Source: Martelella mediterranea (GTDB lineage: Bacteria > Pseudomonadota > Alphaproteobacteria > Rhizobiales > Rhizobiaceae). From it: a stretch of 64,000 bases of DNA. Below are positions 26,321 to 36,099 of this stretch, in pieces. Each line of letters starts with the position of its first letter. Positions within the stretch are counted from its first letter, which is position 1. The notes beneath the pieces were generated by a model. The model was not told the origin of the DNA, ran no database searches, and saw nothing but the letters and a program-made list of their open reading frames with translations. The translations under genes were made by a program, and so were the position numbers. Location: NCBI RefSeq assembly GCF_021021415.1, contig NZ_JAINWJ010000039.1, positions 22,380-86,379 on the forward strand, written 5' to 3'.

Positions 26321-27655
26321 ATGAAACGATTTACGCAAAAGGCTGTCTTAACAGCGCTGACGGTGTTTTCCGCGCAGGCGCTGCACGCACAGGATATCGA
26401 TTGGTCGTCCGAGTTGGGCAATCTCGATGGAACCAGTCTGGTGATCTCGACCATTACCGACCCGTTCATCGACTCGATGGAAGAGACGATGCCCGAGTTC
26501 ACGGCCCTGACCGGCGCCGAGGTGACGATCGACGGCTTTGGCTACGATGCGCTTCACGACCGTCAGCTTCTGGGATGCTCGCAAAACGACGGTAGCACCG
26601 ACGTATTGGTGATCGACGGCATCTGGATGGGTGAATTCGTTGAAGCCGGATGCCTTGAGCCCCTCGACGATCGCATCGCAGCGGACGAAGATCGTTTCGC
26701 CTGGGATGACTTCGTTGCCGATGGCGCGACGCAGGCCAGTTGGAACGGCACGCGATACTGCGCGCCGATCGGCATTTACTATGGTCTCATGTTCTACCGG
26801 ACCGATCTCTTCGAAGCGGCAGGGCTTGAGGTGCCGGAGACCTTTGACGAGTTGAAGGAAGCTGCTGCCTTCTTTACCGACAATCCTGACTTTCCCGGCG
26901 TTTATGGCTATGCGATGAACAATCAGCGCGGCGCTGCAGCTGGGCAGCAATACTTTGAATGGGCTTTCTCCGCCGGCGTGTCGCCATGGAAATCCAACAC
27001 GGTTGGCGCGGAAAATCCCTATGCCGATCTGACGCCGACCATGAACGGAGAGCGCTCTGTCGAGCTTGTACAGTTCTTCAAGGACATGACGGCTTATGGT
27101 CCCCCCGGCGTTGAGAGCTACGCATGGGACGAGCGCGCGACAGGCTTTGCCAATGGCTCGCTGGCGATGATCAACGACTGGTCGGTTCGCGCGCAGATCG
27201 CCGAAGATCCGGCAACCAGTCAGATTTCCGGCAAATTCGCCGCCGCGTTGATGCCGCACGCCGAAGGCGAGAAGACGATATCGCCAGTCGGCGGTTGGGT
27301 CATGTGCATGAATGCCCATAGCGAGCAGAAAGACGCCGCCTGGGACCTGATCCGCTGGTTCTCGAGCCCGGAGGTTCACAAGGAATTCGTTCTGGCCGGC
27401 GGACCGCCGAGCCGCGTGTCTGCCATGGAAGACGCCGACATTCAGGCGAAATGGCCGTGGACCGTTCAGCTCAATGAGGCACGCCAGACCGCATGGGCCG
27501 AAGGTCGGCCGCGTCACCCGCTGACCTTCCAGCTCATCGATGAGACCGGCGTCGAGGTCAACCGCGCCATCATCGGCGAAAAGACCCCGCAGCAGGCGAT
27601 GGACGATGCCAATGCGCAGGCGGAAAAGATGCTGCAGCGCGCTGGTCTGCTCTAG
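26321..27655 (+). CDS. Sugar ABC transporter substrate-binding protein (family 1)
   Basis: A 444-aa extracellular solute-binding protein of the MalE/UgpB class with a Sec signal (MKRFTQKAVLTALTVFSAQALHAQD). A TGGGAGGA ribosome site precedes ATG 26321. A hairpin follows the stop, and two MalFG-type permeases and a MalK-type ATPase lie in the same operon. The linked epimerase and kinase make a monosaccharide or polyol ligand likely. Confidence 0.92.
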   Translation: MKRFTQKAVLTALTVFSAQALHAQDIDWSSELGNLDGTSLVISTITDPFIDSMEETMPEFTALTGAEVTIDGFGYDALHDRQLLGCSQNDGSTDVLVIDGIWMGEFVEAGCLEPLDDRIAADEDRFAWDDFVADGATQASWNGTRYCAPIGIYYGLMFYRTDLFEAAGLEVPETFDELKEAAAFFTDNPDFPGVYGYAMNNQRGAAAGQQYFEWAFSAGVSPWKSNTVGAENPYADLTPTMNGERSVELVQFFKDMTAYGPPGVESYAWDERATGFANGSLAMINDWSVRAQIAEDPATSQISGKFAAALMPHAEGEKTISPVGGWVMCMNAHSEQKDAAWDLIRWFSSPEVHKEFVLAGGPPSRVSAMEDADIQAKWPWTVQLNEARQTAWAEGRPRHPLTFQLIDETGVEVNRAIIGEKTPQQAMDDANAQAEKMLQRAGLL

Positions 27656-27671
27656 GCTTCACCAAAACCAG

Positions 27672-27699
27672 ACAGAGCGGCGCCTGGTGCGCCCTCTGT
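27672..27699 (+). terminator. Intercistronic stem-loop after binding-protein gene
   Basis: ACAGAG and GGCGC pair with GCGCC and CTCTGT around a 5-base loop, with one bulged C. It sits between the binding-protein and permease genes and lacks a strong U-tract, consistent with differential expression of the binding protein. Confidence 0.6.
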
Positions 27700-27734
27700 T
27701 CCCCTCTCATGCCTGACCTGCCAAGGAGATCCGC

Positions 27735-28706
27735 ATGTCTCGCGGAACCGCCAACCCTTCGCTGGATAGCCGTTCCTCCGTTCTGTCTAGAGGGGAGGGC
27801 TCTGCCACGATGCGCCACGGCCGCAAGCGCTGGTGGTCGCGCGATGACGTCCAGCAACCGGCATTTCTGTGGCCGCCGCTGTTGTTCCTGCTGCTTCTGA
27901 CGCTGTTTCCATTCGTCTACTCGGTGTGGCTCAGTCTTCATTATGTGCGTCTCACGCGGCTCGACAACAAGGTGTTCGCAGGGCTTCAGAACTATATCGA
28001 CCTGTTCCAGGACGAGATTTTTATCAGCGCCATTCGCAACACCCTGTTGCTTGCCGGTGCCACCCTGACCATCGAGTTGATCCTCGGTTTTGCCATTGCC
28101 AAAGTGTTCTACGAACTGGCGCATCGGCCCTGGGTGAATTCGCTGCGATCCGCGTATCTCGTGCCTATGATGGTCACCCCGATCACCATCGGCGTCATTG
28201 CCAATTATGTCATGAACCCGCAACTGGGCATCATCAATCAGTTGCTTGCAAGCCTCGGGATCGATCCTGTCAGCTGGTTCGGCGATCCGATGATGGCAAA
28301 GCTTTCAATCCTGCTGATCAATGTCTGGCAATGGACGCCCTTCGTGGCGGTGCTGCTTCTCGCCGGCCTGATGTCCGTGCGCCACGATGTGCTTGAGGCC
28401 GCCCGCGTCGACGGGGCCCGCTGGTATCATATAACAGCGTTCATCGAGATTCCCTCGATCCTGGCGATTGCCCTCCTAGCCGTCATCTTGCGGTTGATCG
28501 AGATCCTGCGCTTTTTCGATATCGTCTACATCACCACCCGCGGCGGTCCGAGCGATGCGACGATGGTGATGACACTGTTCACGTACCAGCAGGAATTTCA
28601 GTACTTCCAGGTCGGGCTTGGCTCTGCGTCCGCCGTCATCATCCTTGCCATGTCGATCGTCATCACAACATTCGCCGTGGCGCTTCTGCGGAGGATCGAG
28701 CAATGA
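27735..28706 (+). CDS. Sugar ABC transporter permease (MalF/UgpA type)
   Basis: A 323-aa permease with a hydrophilic N-terminal tail of about 45 residues, about six membrane segments and the EAA loop EAARVDGARWYHITAFIEIP. ATG 27735 follows AAGGAGAT. The next permease start overlaps its stop by 4 bases (ATGA). Confidence 0.92.
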   Translation: MSRGTANPSLDSRSSVLSRGEGSATMRHGRKRWWSRDDVQQPAFLWPPLLFLLLLTLFPFVYSVWLSLHYVRLTRLDNKVFAGLQNYIDLFQDEIFISAIRNTLLLAGATLTIELILGFAIAKVFYELAHRPWVNSLRSAYLVPMMVTPITIGVIANYVMNPQLGIINQLLASLGIDPVSWFGDPMMAKLSILLINVWQWTPFVAVLLLAGLMSVRHDVLEAARVDGARWYHITAFIEIPSILAIALLAVILRLIEILRFFDIVYITTRGGPSDATMVMTLFTYQQEFQYFQVGLGSASAVIILAMSIVITTFAVALLRRIEQ

Positions 28707-29524
28707 GACGTGCCGTCTGGAAAGACGCGATCCTCGTCATGGTCGCACTCGGCGTGACGTTATTTTCCCTCGCTCCGCTGCTCTGGATGTTCCTCGGCGC
28801 CTTCAAGACGACTGCACAGATGATTGCCGTTCCCCCGGTCTGGGCGGTTGATTTTACCTACTTCAAGAACTTCATCGACCTGTTTGCTACTTACTGGCCA
28901 AACATGCGCAACTCGCTGGTCGTAACCGTGGGAACCACGATCCTTGCGCTGGTTCTTGCGCTTCCGGTGGCATTCGCACTGGTGAATTTCAGGCTGAAGC
29001 GCCGCAACTTTCTTGCCGACTGGATTCTGTCGACCCGCATGATGCCGCCCATAGCTGCCGCCGTTCCGCTGTTCATCATATTCAACGGTCTCGGCATTCT
29101 CGACAGCATCCCGGCGCTGATCATAGCCTATGCGGGCTTCAACATGCCCTTTGCCATCTGGGTATCGATGTCCTTCCTGAAGCAGGTTCCGAAAGAGCTG
29201 ATTGAAGCTGCTCGCCTGGAAGGCTGCTCCTGGTTCCAGATACTGATGCTGATCGCCATACCGCTCAGTCTCTCCGGCATCGCCGTGGTCGCCACGTTCG
29301 TCTTCATTTTTGCCTGGAATGAGTTCCTCCTGGCGCTGTTCCTCAGCGGCGGCTCGTCCCGAACCTTCCCGGTTACCATCTCGTCCTTCATCGGGACGGG
29401 TCGGATTTATTGGGAATACATCGCTGCCGCTACGGTCGTGCAGTGCGTTCCCCCCATCGTCTTCGCTTTCGCCATGCAGCGACACATCGTGTCCGGCATG
29501 ACGATGGGCGCCATAAAGGATTGA
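28703..29524 (+). CDS. Sugar ABC transporter permease (MalG/UgpE type)
   Basis: A 273-aa inner-membrane permease with six hydrophobic segments and the EAA loop EAARLEGCSWFQILMLIAIP. It is translationally coupled to the previous permease and forms the heterodimeric channel with it. Confidence 0.93.
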   Translation: MRRAVWKDAILVMVALGVTLFSLAPLLWMFLGAFKTTAQMIAVPPVWAVDFTYFKNFIDLFATYWPNMRNSLVVTVGTTILALVLALPVAFALVNFRLKRRNFLADWILSTRMMPPIAAAVPLFIIFNGLGILDSIPALIIAYAGFNMPFAIWVSMSFLKQVPKELIEAARLEGCSWFQILMLIAIPLSLSGIAVVATFVFIFAWNEFLLALFLSGGSSRTFPVTISSFIGTGRIYWEYIAAATVVQCVPPIVFAFAMQRHIVSGMTMGAIKD

Positions 29525-29529
29525 TACCC

Positions 29530-30294
29530 ATGACCCTGACCCTTGAAAATCCCGGCGCGGCGCTGATCACCGGTGCATCGCGCGGCATCGGTCGCGCCAT
29601 CGCCGAGCGGTTCGGCGCTGACCGCTACCACGTTCTCCTCAGCGATCTTGAGCGCCAGCGTGGTGAGGCTGAAACCGTGGTTGAAACCATCCGCAACGCC
29701 GGGGGTAGGGCGGATTTTCTGCCCTGCGACGTCGGCGATCCAAAATCCATCGAGACGCTGTCTGACGATGCCCTCGCGCTTTCGGGCGGTATCCGGGTGC
29801 TGATCAACAACGCCGGGGTGCTTTCGGTGTCGTCCGTCGATGACCTGTCGCCCGAGGAATGGGATCGGATGTATCAGATCAATACGCGCGGCACTTTCCT
29901 CGTCACGCAGGCGATGTTGCCGCACCTTCGCAAGCAAGACCGTGCACGCATCATCAATATCGCTTCCATCGGTGGCAAACGTGGTGCGCCGGGCCAGATC
30001 CACTATTGTTCCTCGAAGGCGGCAGTCATCAGTTTCACGCAGATCCTCGCCGAGGAAGTGGCTCAGGACGGTATCAACGTCAATGCGATCTGCCCGGGCA
30101 TTATCGATACCGACATGGGCCGCAACAATTATCGCACGCCAGAGGCGCTGGCGGCTGTTCATTCCAAGACCGCGCTGAAACGGCTTGGCTACCCCGAGGA
30201 CGTGTCCGGACCGGTTGCCTTCCTCGCTTCCGACGATGCGGCCTTCATCACCGGCCAGGCGATCAACGTCTGCGGTGGCATCATTTTTCACTGA
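29530..30294 (+). CDS. SDR family oxidoreductase
   Basis: A 254-aa short-chain dehydrogenase with TGASRGIG near residues 14-21, NNAG, and the YCSSKAA catalytic motif. ATG 29530 is 5 bases after the permease stop; the longer in-frame start lies within the permease gene and is rejected. Probably oxidises or reduces the imported polyol or ketose. A second SDR (32341) belongs to the same cluster. Confidence 0.92.
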   Translation: MTLTLENPGAALITGASRGIGRAIAERFGADRYHVLLSDLERQRGEAETVVETIRNAGGRADFLPCDVGDPKSIETLSDDALALSGGIRVLINNAGVLSVSSVDDLSPEEWDRMYQINTRGTFLVTQAMLPHLRKQDRARIINIASIGGKRGAPGQIHYCSSKAAVISFTQILAEEVAQDGINVNAICPGIIDTDMGRNNYRTPEALAAVHSKTALKRLGYPEDVSGPVAFLASDDAAFITGQAINVCGGIIFH

Positions 30295-30317
30295 GTTCTC
30301 ACGGAGACCGAAACCTT

Positions 30318-31217
30318 ATGAACAAACTTGGTTTGCACGCAAATGTCTGGGTCGCCGGCTGGAGCGAAAACGAGGCGGCAATGGCTATCGAAAAGACCGC
30401 TGCGACAGGCTTCGACCTCGTTGAAATCCCTGCAATGGACCCATCGAGCCTGCGGCCGGACGAGACGCGCAGGCGGCTTGATGCAGCCGGTATTGGCTGT
30501 ACGATGTCGTTCGGCTTGAATGAGAGGAGCGATATTTCCTCGGGCGACCCTGAGATGATGAAGGCCGGCGAGGAAATGCTGCGCACCGCACTGTCCGTCG
30601 CCCGGGACCTGGGTGCAACCCACGTCTGCGGCATTCTCTACAGCGCATTTCAGAAATATTTCGAACCGCCGACCCGGAGGGGCATCGAGGCCTCCGCCGA
30701 GGTCATGCGGCGGGTGGCTGACTATGCGGCGGAAAACGACATCACGCTGGGGATGGAGGTTGTGAACCGCTACGAGAGCAATGTGCTGAACACGGCCGCC
30801 CAGGCTCTCGCCTATTGCGAGATGGTCGATGCCCCCAATGTGAAAGTGCATCTCGACGCCTATCACATGCACATCGAAGAACAGAACCCTTCAGACGCCA
30901 TTATGGCGACCGGCAAGCGTCTGGGCTATTTCCATACCGGAGAATCGCATCGGGGCTATATCGGCTCCGGCTCCATCGACCACCCACGCCTGTTCCGGGC
31001 GCTGGTCGCTTCAGGCTATGACGGTCCGATCACCTACGAGTCCTTTTCATCGGAGGTCGTGGGGCAGCCGCTCACCGGCATTCTCGGCATCTGGCGCAAC
31101 ACCTGGACGGATGGCGAGGATCTGGCGCGCCACGCCTACACATTTACCCATGCCCAATTAAAAGCCGCGCGCGAAACGGTGCTGAGGGCATCCGGGTTCA
31201 ACGAAATGGAGGCCTGA
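30318..31217 (+). CDS. Ketose 3-epimerase-like TIM-barrel protein
   Basis: A 299-aa sugar phosphate isomerase/epimerase family protein. The spacing of Glu ([11 protein letters not shown]), Asp ([11 protein letters not shown]), His ([10 protein letters not shown]) and Glu (TYESFSSE) matches the metal-binding quartet of D-tagatose/D-psicose 3-epimerases. That family interconverts free ketoses at C3, so it could feed an SDR product to the small kinase encoded downstream. True substrate unknown. Confidence 0.82.
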   Translation: MNKLGLHANVWVAGWSENEAAMAIEKTAATGFDLVEIPAMDPSSLRPDETRRRLDAAGIGCTMSFGLNERSDISSGDPEMMKAGEEMLRTALSVARDLGATHVCGILYSAFQKYFEPPTRRGIEASAEVMRRVADYAAENDITLGMEVVNRYESNVLNTAAQALAYCEMVDAPNVKVHLDAYHMHIEEQNPSDAIMATGKRLGYFHTGESHRGYIGSGSIDHPRLFRALVASGYDGPITYESFSSEVVGQPLTGILGIWRNTWTDGEDLARHAYTFTHAQLKAARETVLRASGFNEMEA

Positions 31218-31218
31218 A

Positions 31219-32310
31219 ATGGGTGCCATACACCTCGATAATGTGCGTAAGAGTTTCGGTATCGTCACCGTCATCGAGGGCATAGATCTCAAGATTGCAG
31301 ATGGCGAGTTCGTGGTTTTCGTTGGTCCTTCAGGGTGCGGCAAGTCCACGCTGCTGCGCCTGATCGCAGGCCTTGAGGAGATCGACGAGGGTAAAATCAG
31401 CATCGACGGAGAGCGGGTCGACATGAAGGAGCCCGCTGACCGTCACATCGCCATGGTGTTCCAGAGCTATGCGCTCTATCCGCATATGAGCGTTCGCAAA
31501 AATATTGGTTTTGGCCTCAGGATTTCCGGCTTCCCGAAGGCTGAGATCAACGCCAAGATCGAGGAGGCCGCACGCCTTCTTGAGCTGACGCCGCTGCTCG
31601 AGCGCCGTCCGCGCGACCTGTCCGGTGGTCAACGACAGCGCGTGGCGATCGGGCGGGCGATCGTGCGCTCGCCATCGGCCTTTCTTTTCGACGAGCCGCT
31701 GTCGAACCTCGACGCGGCGCTGCGCGTGCAAATGCGCATGGAGATCATCAATCTGCACGCCGACCTGAAGCGAACGATGATCTATGTAACCCATGATCAG
31801 GTTGAAGCGATGACCATGGCTGATCGCATCGTCGTGCTGAATGGCGGAAGAGTGGAGCAATTCGATACGCCGGTCGAACTTTATGATCATCCGGCCAATC
31901 TTTTCGTTGCTGGCTTTATCGGCAGCCCGAAGATGAATTTCCTCGAGGTCACGCATGCTGAGGAAAACCGGCTTCACCTTGAAGGAGGGCTCCAGATCAC
32001 GCTTCCTGACCGCAGTCCTGCCGAGTGTGCCCGGACGAGAATACTGGGCATCCGGCCAGAGCATTTCCTGCATCAGGGCTCGGGAGGACTATGGGATGGC
32101 AAGGTCACGGTGACGGAGCAACTCGGCAGCGACGCCTATCTCCATGTCGCGGTAGCCGGCCTCGGCCAACAACTGGTTGTGCGCGGCGTCGGCGAACGCG
32201 CCTTCGGCAGAGGTAGTGTGATTTCCCTGACGCCGCAAACCGGGAATTGTCATCTTTTTGATGCCGAGGGCGCCACGATCCGAAACGTTCAACTGGCCGG
32301 CGCCGCCTGA
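31219..32310 (+). CDS. Sugar ABC transporter ATP-binding protein (MalK/UgpC type)
   Basis: A 363-aa ATPase with [26 protein letters not shown] and [16 protein letters not shown], then a TOBE-type C-terminal domain. It follows the epimerase gene directly and serves the permease pair encoded at 27735-29524. Confidence 0.93.
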   Translation: MGAIHLDNVRKSFGIVTVIEGIDLKIADGEFVVFVGPSGCGKSTLLRLIAGLEEIDEGKISIDGERVDMKEPADRHIAMVFQSYALYPHMSVRKNIGFGLRISGFPKAEINAKIEEAARLLELTPLLERRPRDLSGGQRQRVAIGRAIVRSPSAFLFDEPLSNLDAALRVQMRMEIINLHADLKRTMIYVTHDQVEAMTMADRIVVLNGGRVEQFDTPVELYDHPANLFVAGFIGSPKMNFLEVTHAEENRLHLEGGLQITLPDRSPAECARTRILGIRPEHFLHQGSGGLWDGKVTVTEQLGSDAYLHVAVAGLGQQLVVRGVGERAFGRGSVISLTPQTGNCHLFDAEGATIRNVQLAGAA

Positions 32311-32340
32311 CCGGCGCGCCGGATTCGCGAGGGTTCGAAG

Positions 32341-33099
32341 ATGTATATGGAAAAATTGTCTCTACGCGGGCGCCGCGCGCTCGTCACGGGGGCCGCCCGC
32401 GGCATTGGCTATGGCTGTGCCGATGCGCTGAGCGAGGCCGGAGCCCATGTGGTCCTGGCCGATCTCGATGGCGCGGCTGCCGCGGCTGCGGCTGCGAGGC
32501 TGGCTGAAAACGGACGCAGCACCGAGGCCATGAGCCTCGATGTCAAGGACAGTGCTGCCGTCGATGATGCCGCCGCCACTGTCGGGGATCTGGATATTCT
32601 GGTTGCCAATGCCGGTATCGGACGCTTGCCCACGCCAGCCGAAGACATTGCCAACGAGGATTGGCTCGAAGTGCATCGAGTCAATCTCGACGGGGTCTTC
32701 TACTGCAACCGTGCGTTTGGCCGGAAGATGCTGGATCGCAAGCGCGGCAGCATCGTCAACATTGGCTCGATGTCCGGCATCATCGTCAATCGTCCACAGG
32801 GGCAAGCGCATTACAACAGTTCCAAGGCCGCCGTCCATCACCTGACGAAGTCGTTGGCCGCAGAATGGGCTGATCGCGGTCTGCGGGTGAACGCGGTGGC
32901 GCCGACTTATATCGAAACGCCGCTGACGGCCGTTGCCCATGAGAACGGCATGGCCGCCATCTGGATGCGTGACACGCCAATGGGGCGTTTCGGACAGGTG
33001 TATGAAGTCGCATCCGCCGTGCATTTTCTGGCGAGTGATGCCGCCAGTCTGATAACGGGTGCCGTTTTGGTGGTCGATGGCGGGCTCACATGCTGGTGA
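32341..33099 (+). CDS. SDR family oxidoreductase
   Basis: A 252-aa short-chain dehydrogenase: TGAARGIG cofactor motif near residues 17-24, ANAG, Ser in GSMSG, and the YNSSKAA catalytic Tyr/Lys. The downstream kinase overlaps its 3' end by 10 bases. Together with the first SDR it gives the cluster two redox steps, as in polyol-to-ketose schemes. Confidence 0.91.
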   Translation: MYMEKLSLRGRRALVTGAARGIGYGCADALSEAGAHVVLADLDGAAAAAAAARLAENGRSTEAMSLDVKDSAAVDDAAATVGDLDILVANAGIGRLPTPAEDIANEDWLEVHRVNLDGVFYCNRAFGRKMLDRKRGSIVNIGSMSGIIVNRPQGQAHYNSSKAAVHHLTKSLAAEWADRGLRVNAVAPTYIETPLTAVAHENGMAAIWMRDTPMGRFGQVYEVASAVHFLASDAASLITGAVLVVDGGLTCW

Positions 33100-33734
33100 G
33101 CGCGCAAAAATCTCTTCCGACCGACGAAACCGACCTTCGGAACCGGTTGATATCCTTCGCGCAAGGCGATGTCCGCAGGTTTGTCGCTATCGCCGGAGCG
33201 CCAGCTTCCGGCAAGAGCACGCTTGCCGAGCGCCTGTTCAAGGCGGTTGAAGCGGAAGCGCCTGGACGGGTGGCGGTTCTGCCCATGGATGGGTTTCATT
33301 ACGATAATGCCGTCCTGCAGTCGCATGGCTGGCTGGCGCGCAAGGGCGCTCCCCACACCTTCGACCTGGACGGGTTGGCATGTGTGCTCGACCGGCTTGC
33401 TCGGGGGGATCGCCCGGTTGCGGTTCCAGTCTTCGACCGCGCGCTGGAGATCTCCCGTGCGGGCGCCTCGGTGATCGCGCCATCTGCGCGCTTGATCCTT
33501 GTTGAAGGCAATTATCTGTTGCTGGATGAACCGGGATGGAAGACTCTGCATGAACGCTTCGACTTGAGCCTGTATCTGGATGTGCCTTTGGCGTTGCTGC
33601 GCCAGCGCCTGCTCGAAAGATGGCGTTCTCTGCAGCCGGAGGAAGCGCGCGCCAAGATCGAGGAAAACGATCTCCCCAACGCCAAAATGGTCATTGAACA
33701 CAGTATCGCGGCTGACCTCGTCCTGAAGACGTGA
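33090..33734 (+). CDS. P-loop small-molecule kinase (FrcK/uridine-kinase-like)
   Basis: A 214-aa P-loop kinase with Walker A GAPASGKST near residues 36-44, a DGFHYDN substrate motif and VEGNYLLLD. This matches the PanK/uridine-kinase-like family that includes the FrcK protein of rhizobial fructose importers. In this operon it probably phosphorylates the ketose made by the epimerase/dehydrogenases. Overlap with the preceding gene indicates coupling. Confidence 0.82.
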   Translation: MLVSAQKSLPTDETDLRNRLISFAQGDVRRFVAIAGAPASGKSTLAERLFKAVEAEAPGRVAVLPMDGFHYDNAVLQSHGWLARKGAPHTFDLDGLACVLDRLARGDRPVAVPVFDRALEISRAGASVIAPSARLILVEGNYLLLDEPGWKTLHERFDLSLYLDVPLALLRQRLLERWRSLQPEEARAKIEENDLPNAKMVIEHSIAADLVLKT

Positions 33735-33758
33735 CGCAGGGCTCTGCAAGATCCTTCC

Positions 33759-33791
33759 AACGACCGCATGGCCCGACGCGGCGCGGTCGTT
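33759..33791 (+). terminator. Bidirectional hairpin between convergent genes
   Basis: AACGACCGC (33759-33767) pairs perfectly with GCGGTCGTT (33783-33791) at the convergent ends of the kinase and LacI genes. It is a plausible bidirectional terminator, though without a long U-tract. Confidence 0.5.
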
Positions 33792-34867
33792 CAGCGCGAT
33801 AGGGCAGGCGGTGCCATACTCTCGCGTGTGATCAGCCGGCTTGGAACAACAGTGCAGCTCGCTGGAGTCGGTGGGCCGTTTTCGATAGCCTCAAGCAGCA
33901 AGGCTGCGGCCGCTTGGCCCATCTCGTCCACCGGCTGCTCAATCGTCGAAAGCGGCGGCGTGCAGAAGGCGCAGACAGGGGAGCCGTCGAAGGAAACGAC
34001 CGAGACGTCCTCCGGAATGCGCAAGCCGAGCTTGCGGATGCCGCTCATGAAGGAAATCGCCATGTCGTCGCTGGTCGCGATCACCGCGGTTGGCCGGTTT
34101 TCGAGCGCTTCGAAATCGGCGACGCCCTCAAGGCCGATTCTGAAGCCTTGCTGATAGTCGAGGCTGCCTCCCGAGCGCACCACCGCATCCTCGCCAAGGC
34201 CCGCCTCGGCCAATGCCTCGACAACGCCGGCATAGCGCTCCACGTCGTGATAATTGCCCTCGGGCCCGGCCAGATAGAAGAACCGCCTGTGACCCAGTCC
34301 GATCAGATCGCGGGACACCGCGCGAACGGCCGCGCGATCATTGGTGACGACGCTCGGCGTGCCGGCGTCGCTCATGTCCAGAAGCATCGAGACGACCGGC
34401 AGTCCCGCCTGCGCAAGCGAGCGGCCGTCGACTTCCGGCAATTTCGAGGACAGGATGATGACGCCGCGCGCCGTGCCGCCGAAGGCGAGGTCGAGAATGT
34501 AGCGTTCCGAGGTCTCGTCGCGATCGAGGTTGGCGATCATCAGGTTGTAGCCGGCCTTGATCAGCGACTTGTTGATGCTCTGCAGGACCTGCGGAATGAT
34601 CTGCGACGCGCCGTAGTAGAGCGATCCGGGAAGGATAATCATGATGGTATTGGGCTTGCCGACCCTGAGAGATCGCGCCATGGCGTTCGGCGTGTAGCCC
34701 AGTTGCTTGGCCGCGGCATCGATCTTCGCGCGCGTCTTTTCGTTGACGCGCCCGGGATTGGCAAGCGCGCGGCTGACCGTCGAAATTGCCACGCCCGCAA
34801 GTCGGGCGACATCCGCCATCAGCGGACCTGACGGCTCGTCCTGCGTCACATTGTCTTTTCTGTTCAA
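33791..34867 (-). CDS. LacI family transcriptional regulator
   Basis: A 358-aa regulator with an N-terminal LacI helix-turn-helix (MADVARLAGVAISTVSRALANPGRVNEKT) and effector domain (IMIILPGSLYYGASQIIPQVLQSI ... VSVVSFDGSPVCAFCTPPLSTIEQP). The start appears to be TTG 34867, preceded by a GGGAGG ribosome site; no suitable ATG is nearby. It is divergent from an ABC operon with two matching operators in between. Confidence 0.92.
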   Translation of the reverse strand: MNRKDNVTQDEPSGPLMADVARLAGVAISTVSRALANPGRVNEKTRAKIDAAAKQLGYTPNAMARSLRVGKPNTIMIILPGSLYYGASQIIPQVLQSINKSLIKAGYNLMIANLDRDETSERYILDLAFGGTARGVIILSSKLPEVDGRSLAQAGLPVVSMLLDMSDAGTPSVVTNDRAAVRAVSRDLIGLGHRRFFYLAGPEGNYHDVERYAGVVEALAEAGLGEDAVVRSGGSLDYQQGFRIGLEGVADFEALENRPTAVIATSDDMAISFMSGIRKLGLRIPEDVSVVSFDGSPVCAFCTPPLSTIEQPVDEMGQAAAALLLEAIENGPPTPASCTVVPSRLITRESMAPPALSR

Positions 34868-34923
34868 TTCTGTTGCCTCCCAGACATTCGCGTCATGGTA
34901 CCCAATCCGCCCGGAAGCTTATA

Positions 34924-34996
34924 GCAAACGTTTGCCAAAAAGCACTTGCAATAAATATAGGCTTGATTATTATCTAGCCATGGCAATCGTTTGCCA
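34924..34996 (+). promoter_or_regulatory. Promoter flanked by two LacI-type operators
   Basis: GCAAACGTTTGC (34924-34935) is a perfect 12-bp LacI/GalR-type palindrome. A second site, TGGCAATCGTTTGCCA (34981-34996), has matching TGGCAA/TTGCCA arms. Between them are TTGCAA (34946-34951) and TATTAT (34968-34973) with 16-bp spacing. The layout fits repression with looping by the divergent LacI protein. Confidence 0.75.
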
Positions 34997-35083
34997 TTTC
35001 GCAACATTTTGAAATTGCTGTATTTTATTATGCGGGATGCATTTTCCGCAAACCATGCAGCATGCCTAGAAACTGGAGCAGCC

Positions 35084-36037
35084 ATGACTTGCCGCGACGG
35101 ACTCCGCTTTGGCGTCGACCTGGTGACCTTCTTCCATCCTGGCTTTTGGAACGTCCCCGATCACGAGGCTGTCATCAGCTATGCCCGCGAGGCGCCGCGC
35201 GCCTTCTGGGACCGGATACTCGACAGCGTTCAGTCCTCCGGCGTGACAGGCGTCGAGCTTACCTTCTCGCCTTTCAACTGGCAGGACGCGATCAAGACCT
35301 ACGGCTCGGTCGAGGGTTTCGCGGAGGCTCTTTCCGGACGCGGGTTGACGCTTTGCAGCGGGTTTTTCGCCGAGCTCGAGGCGGCCGGGGATTTCACCCG
35401 TCCGGAGGCGCAGGAAGCGATCATCGACAAGGCCGAGCGCTATGCCGACTTCCTGAAGGCCTGCGGCAGCGACATCATGGTCATCGGCGCGCCCTTGCGG
35501 CAGACGCCGGGCGCACAGCCGGCCATGTTTCACGACCTTGACCGCGCGAAGGCGATCGCCGATTTCCTGAACCGGCTTGGCGCGACCCTTCTTGCCCGCG
35601 GCGTGCGTCTTGCGCTTCACACCGAGGCGCATTCCATTTTCGCCGCCGCGCGCGATGTCGACCTGATGCTGCTGCTGACCGATCCGGCCTATGTGCACAT
35701 GTGCCCGGACACCGCCCACATCATCCTCGCCGGTTCCGATCCGATCCAGCTCGTCGATCGTCATCATGAGCGCATGATCATCGCGCACTGGAAGGATGCG
35801 ATCGGGCCGATGCCCTCCGACACGCCGATTGACGAGCATATCCACGATCGCCATCGCCCCTATTTTTGCGGTTTCGGCCTGGGCCGGGTCGACTGGCCCG
35901 CCTGGATCCGCCTTCTCCGCGATCGCAATTTCGAAGGATGGGCAATCCTCGAACTCGATGCCGCGCCGGATCCCGTGCGCGACATCGCCGGCGGGCTGAC
36001 GCTCGTCCGGCAGGCGCTCCTGCCAATCTATCGCTGA
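35084..36037 (+). CDS. Sugar phosphate isomerase/epimerase-family TIM-barrel protein
   Basis: A 317-aa AP-endonuclease-2-type TIM barrel. ATG 35084 follows GGAGCA; an earlier in-frame start lies in the operator region and is unlikely. Candidate metal ligands lie in LHTEAHS, CPDTAHI and IAHWKD. It precedes a glucose/glucoside-type ABC importer and a GMC oxidoreductase. TIM barrels of this kind act as isomerases, inosose dehydratases or 3-keto-glycoside processing enzymes; the last would suit the GMC partner but is inference. Confidence 0.8.
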   Translation: MTCRDGLRFGVDLVTFFHPGFWNVPDHEAVISYAREAPRAFWDRILDSVQSSGVTGVELTFSPFNWQDAIKTYGSVEGFAEALSGRGLTLCSGFFAELEAAGDFTRPEAQEAIIDKAERYADFLKACGSDIMVIGAPLRQTPGAQPAMFHDLDRAKAIADFLNRLGATLLARGVRLALHTEAHSIFAAARDVDLMLLLTDPAYVHMCPDTAHIILAGSDPIQLVDRHHERMIIAHWKDAIGPMPSDTPIDEHIHDRHRPYFCGFGLGRVDWPAWIRLLRDRNFEGWAILELDAAPDPVRDIAGGLTLVRQALLPIYR

Positions 36038-36099
36038 CATCAAAACGACCGGAGAAGCCGCGACAAACGGCCCCGAACCAAAACAGAAGAGGTGGAACA

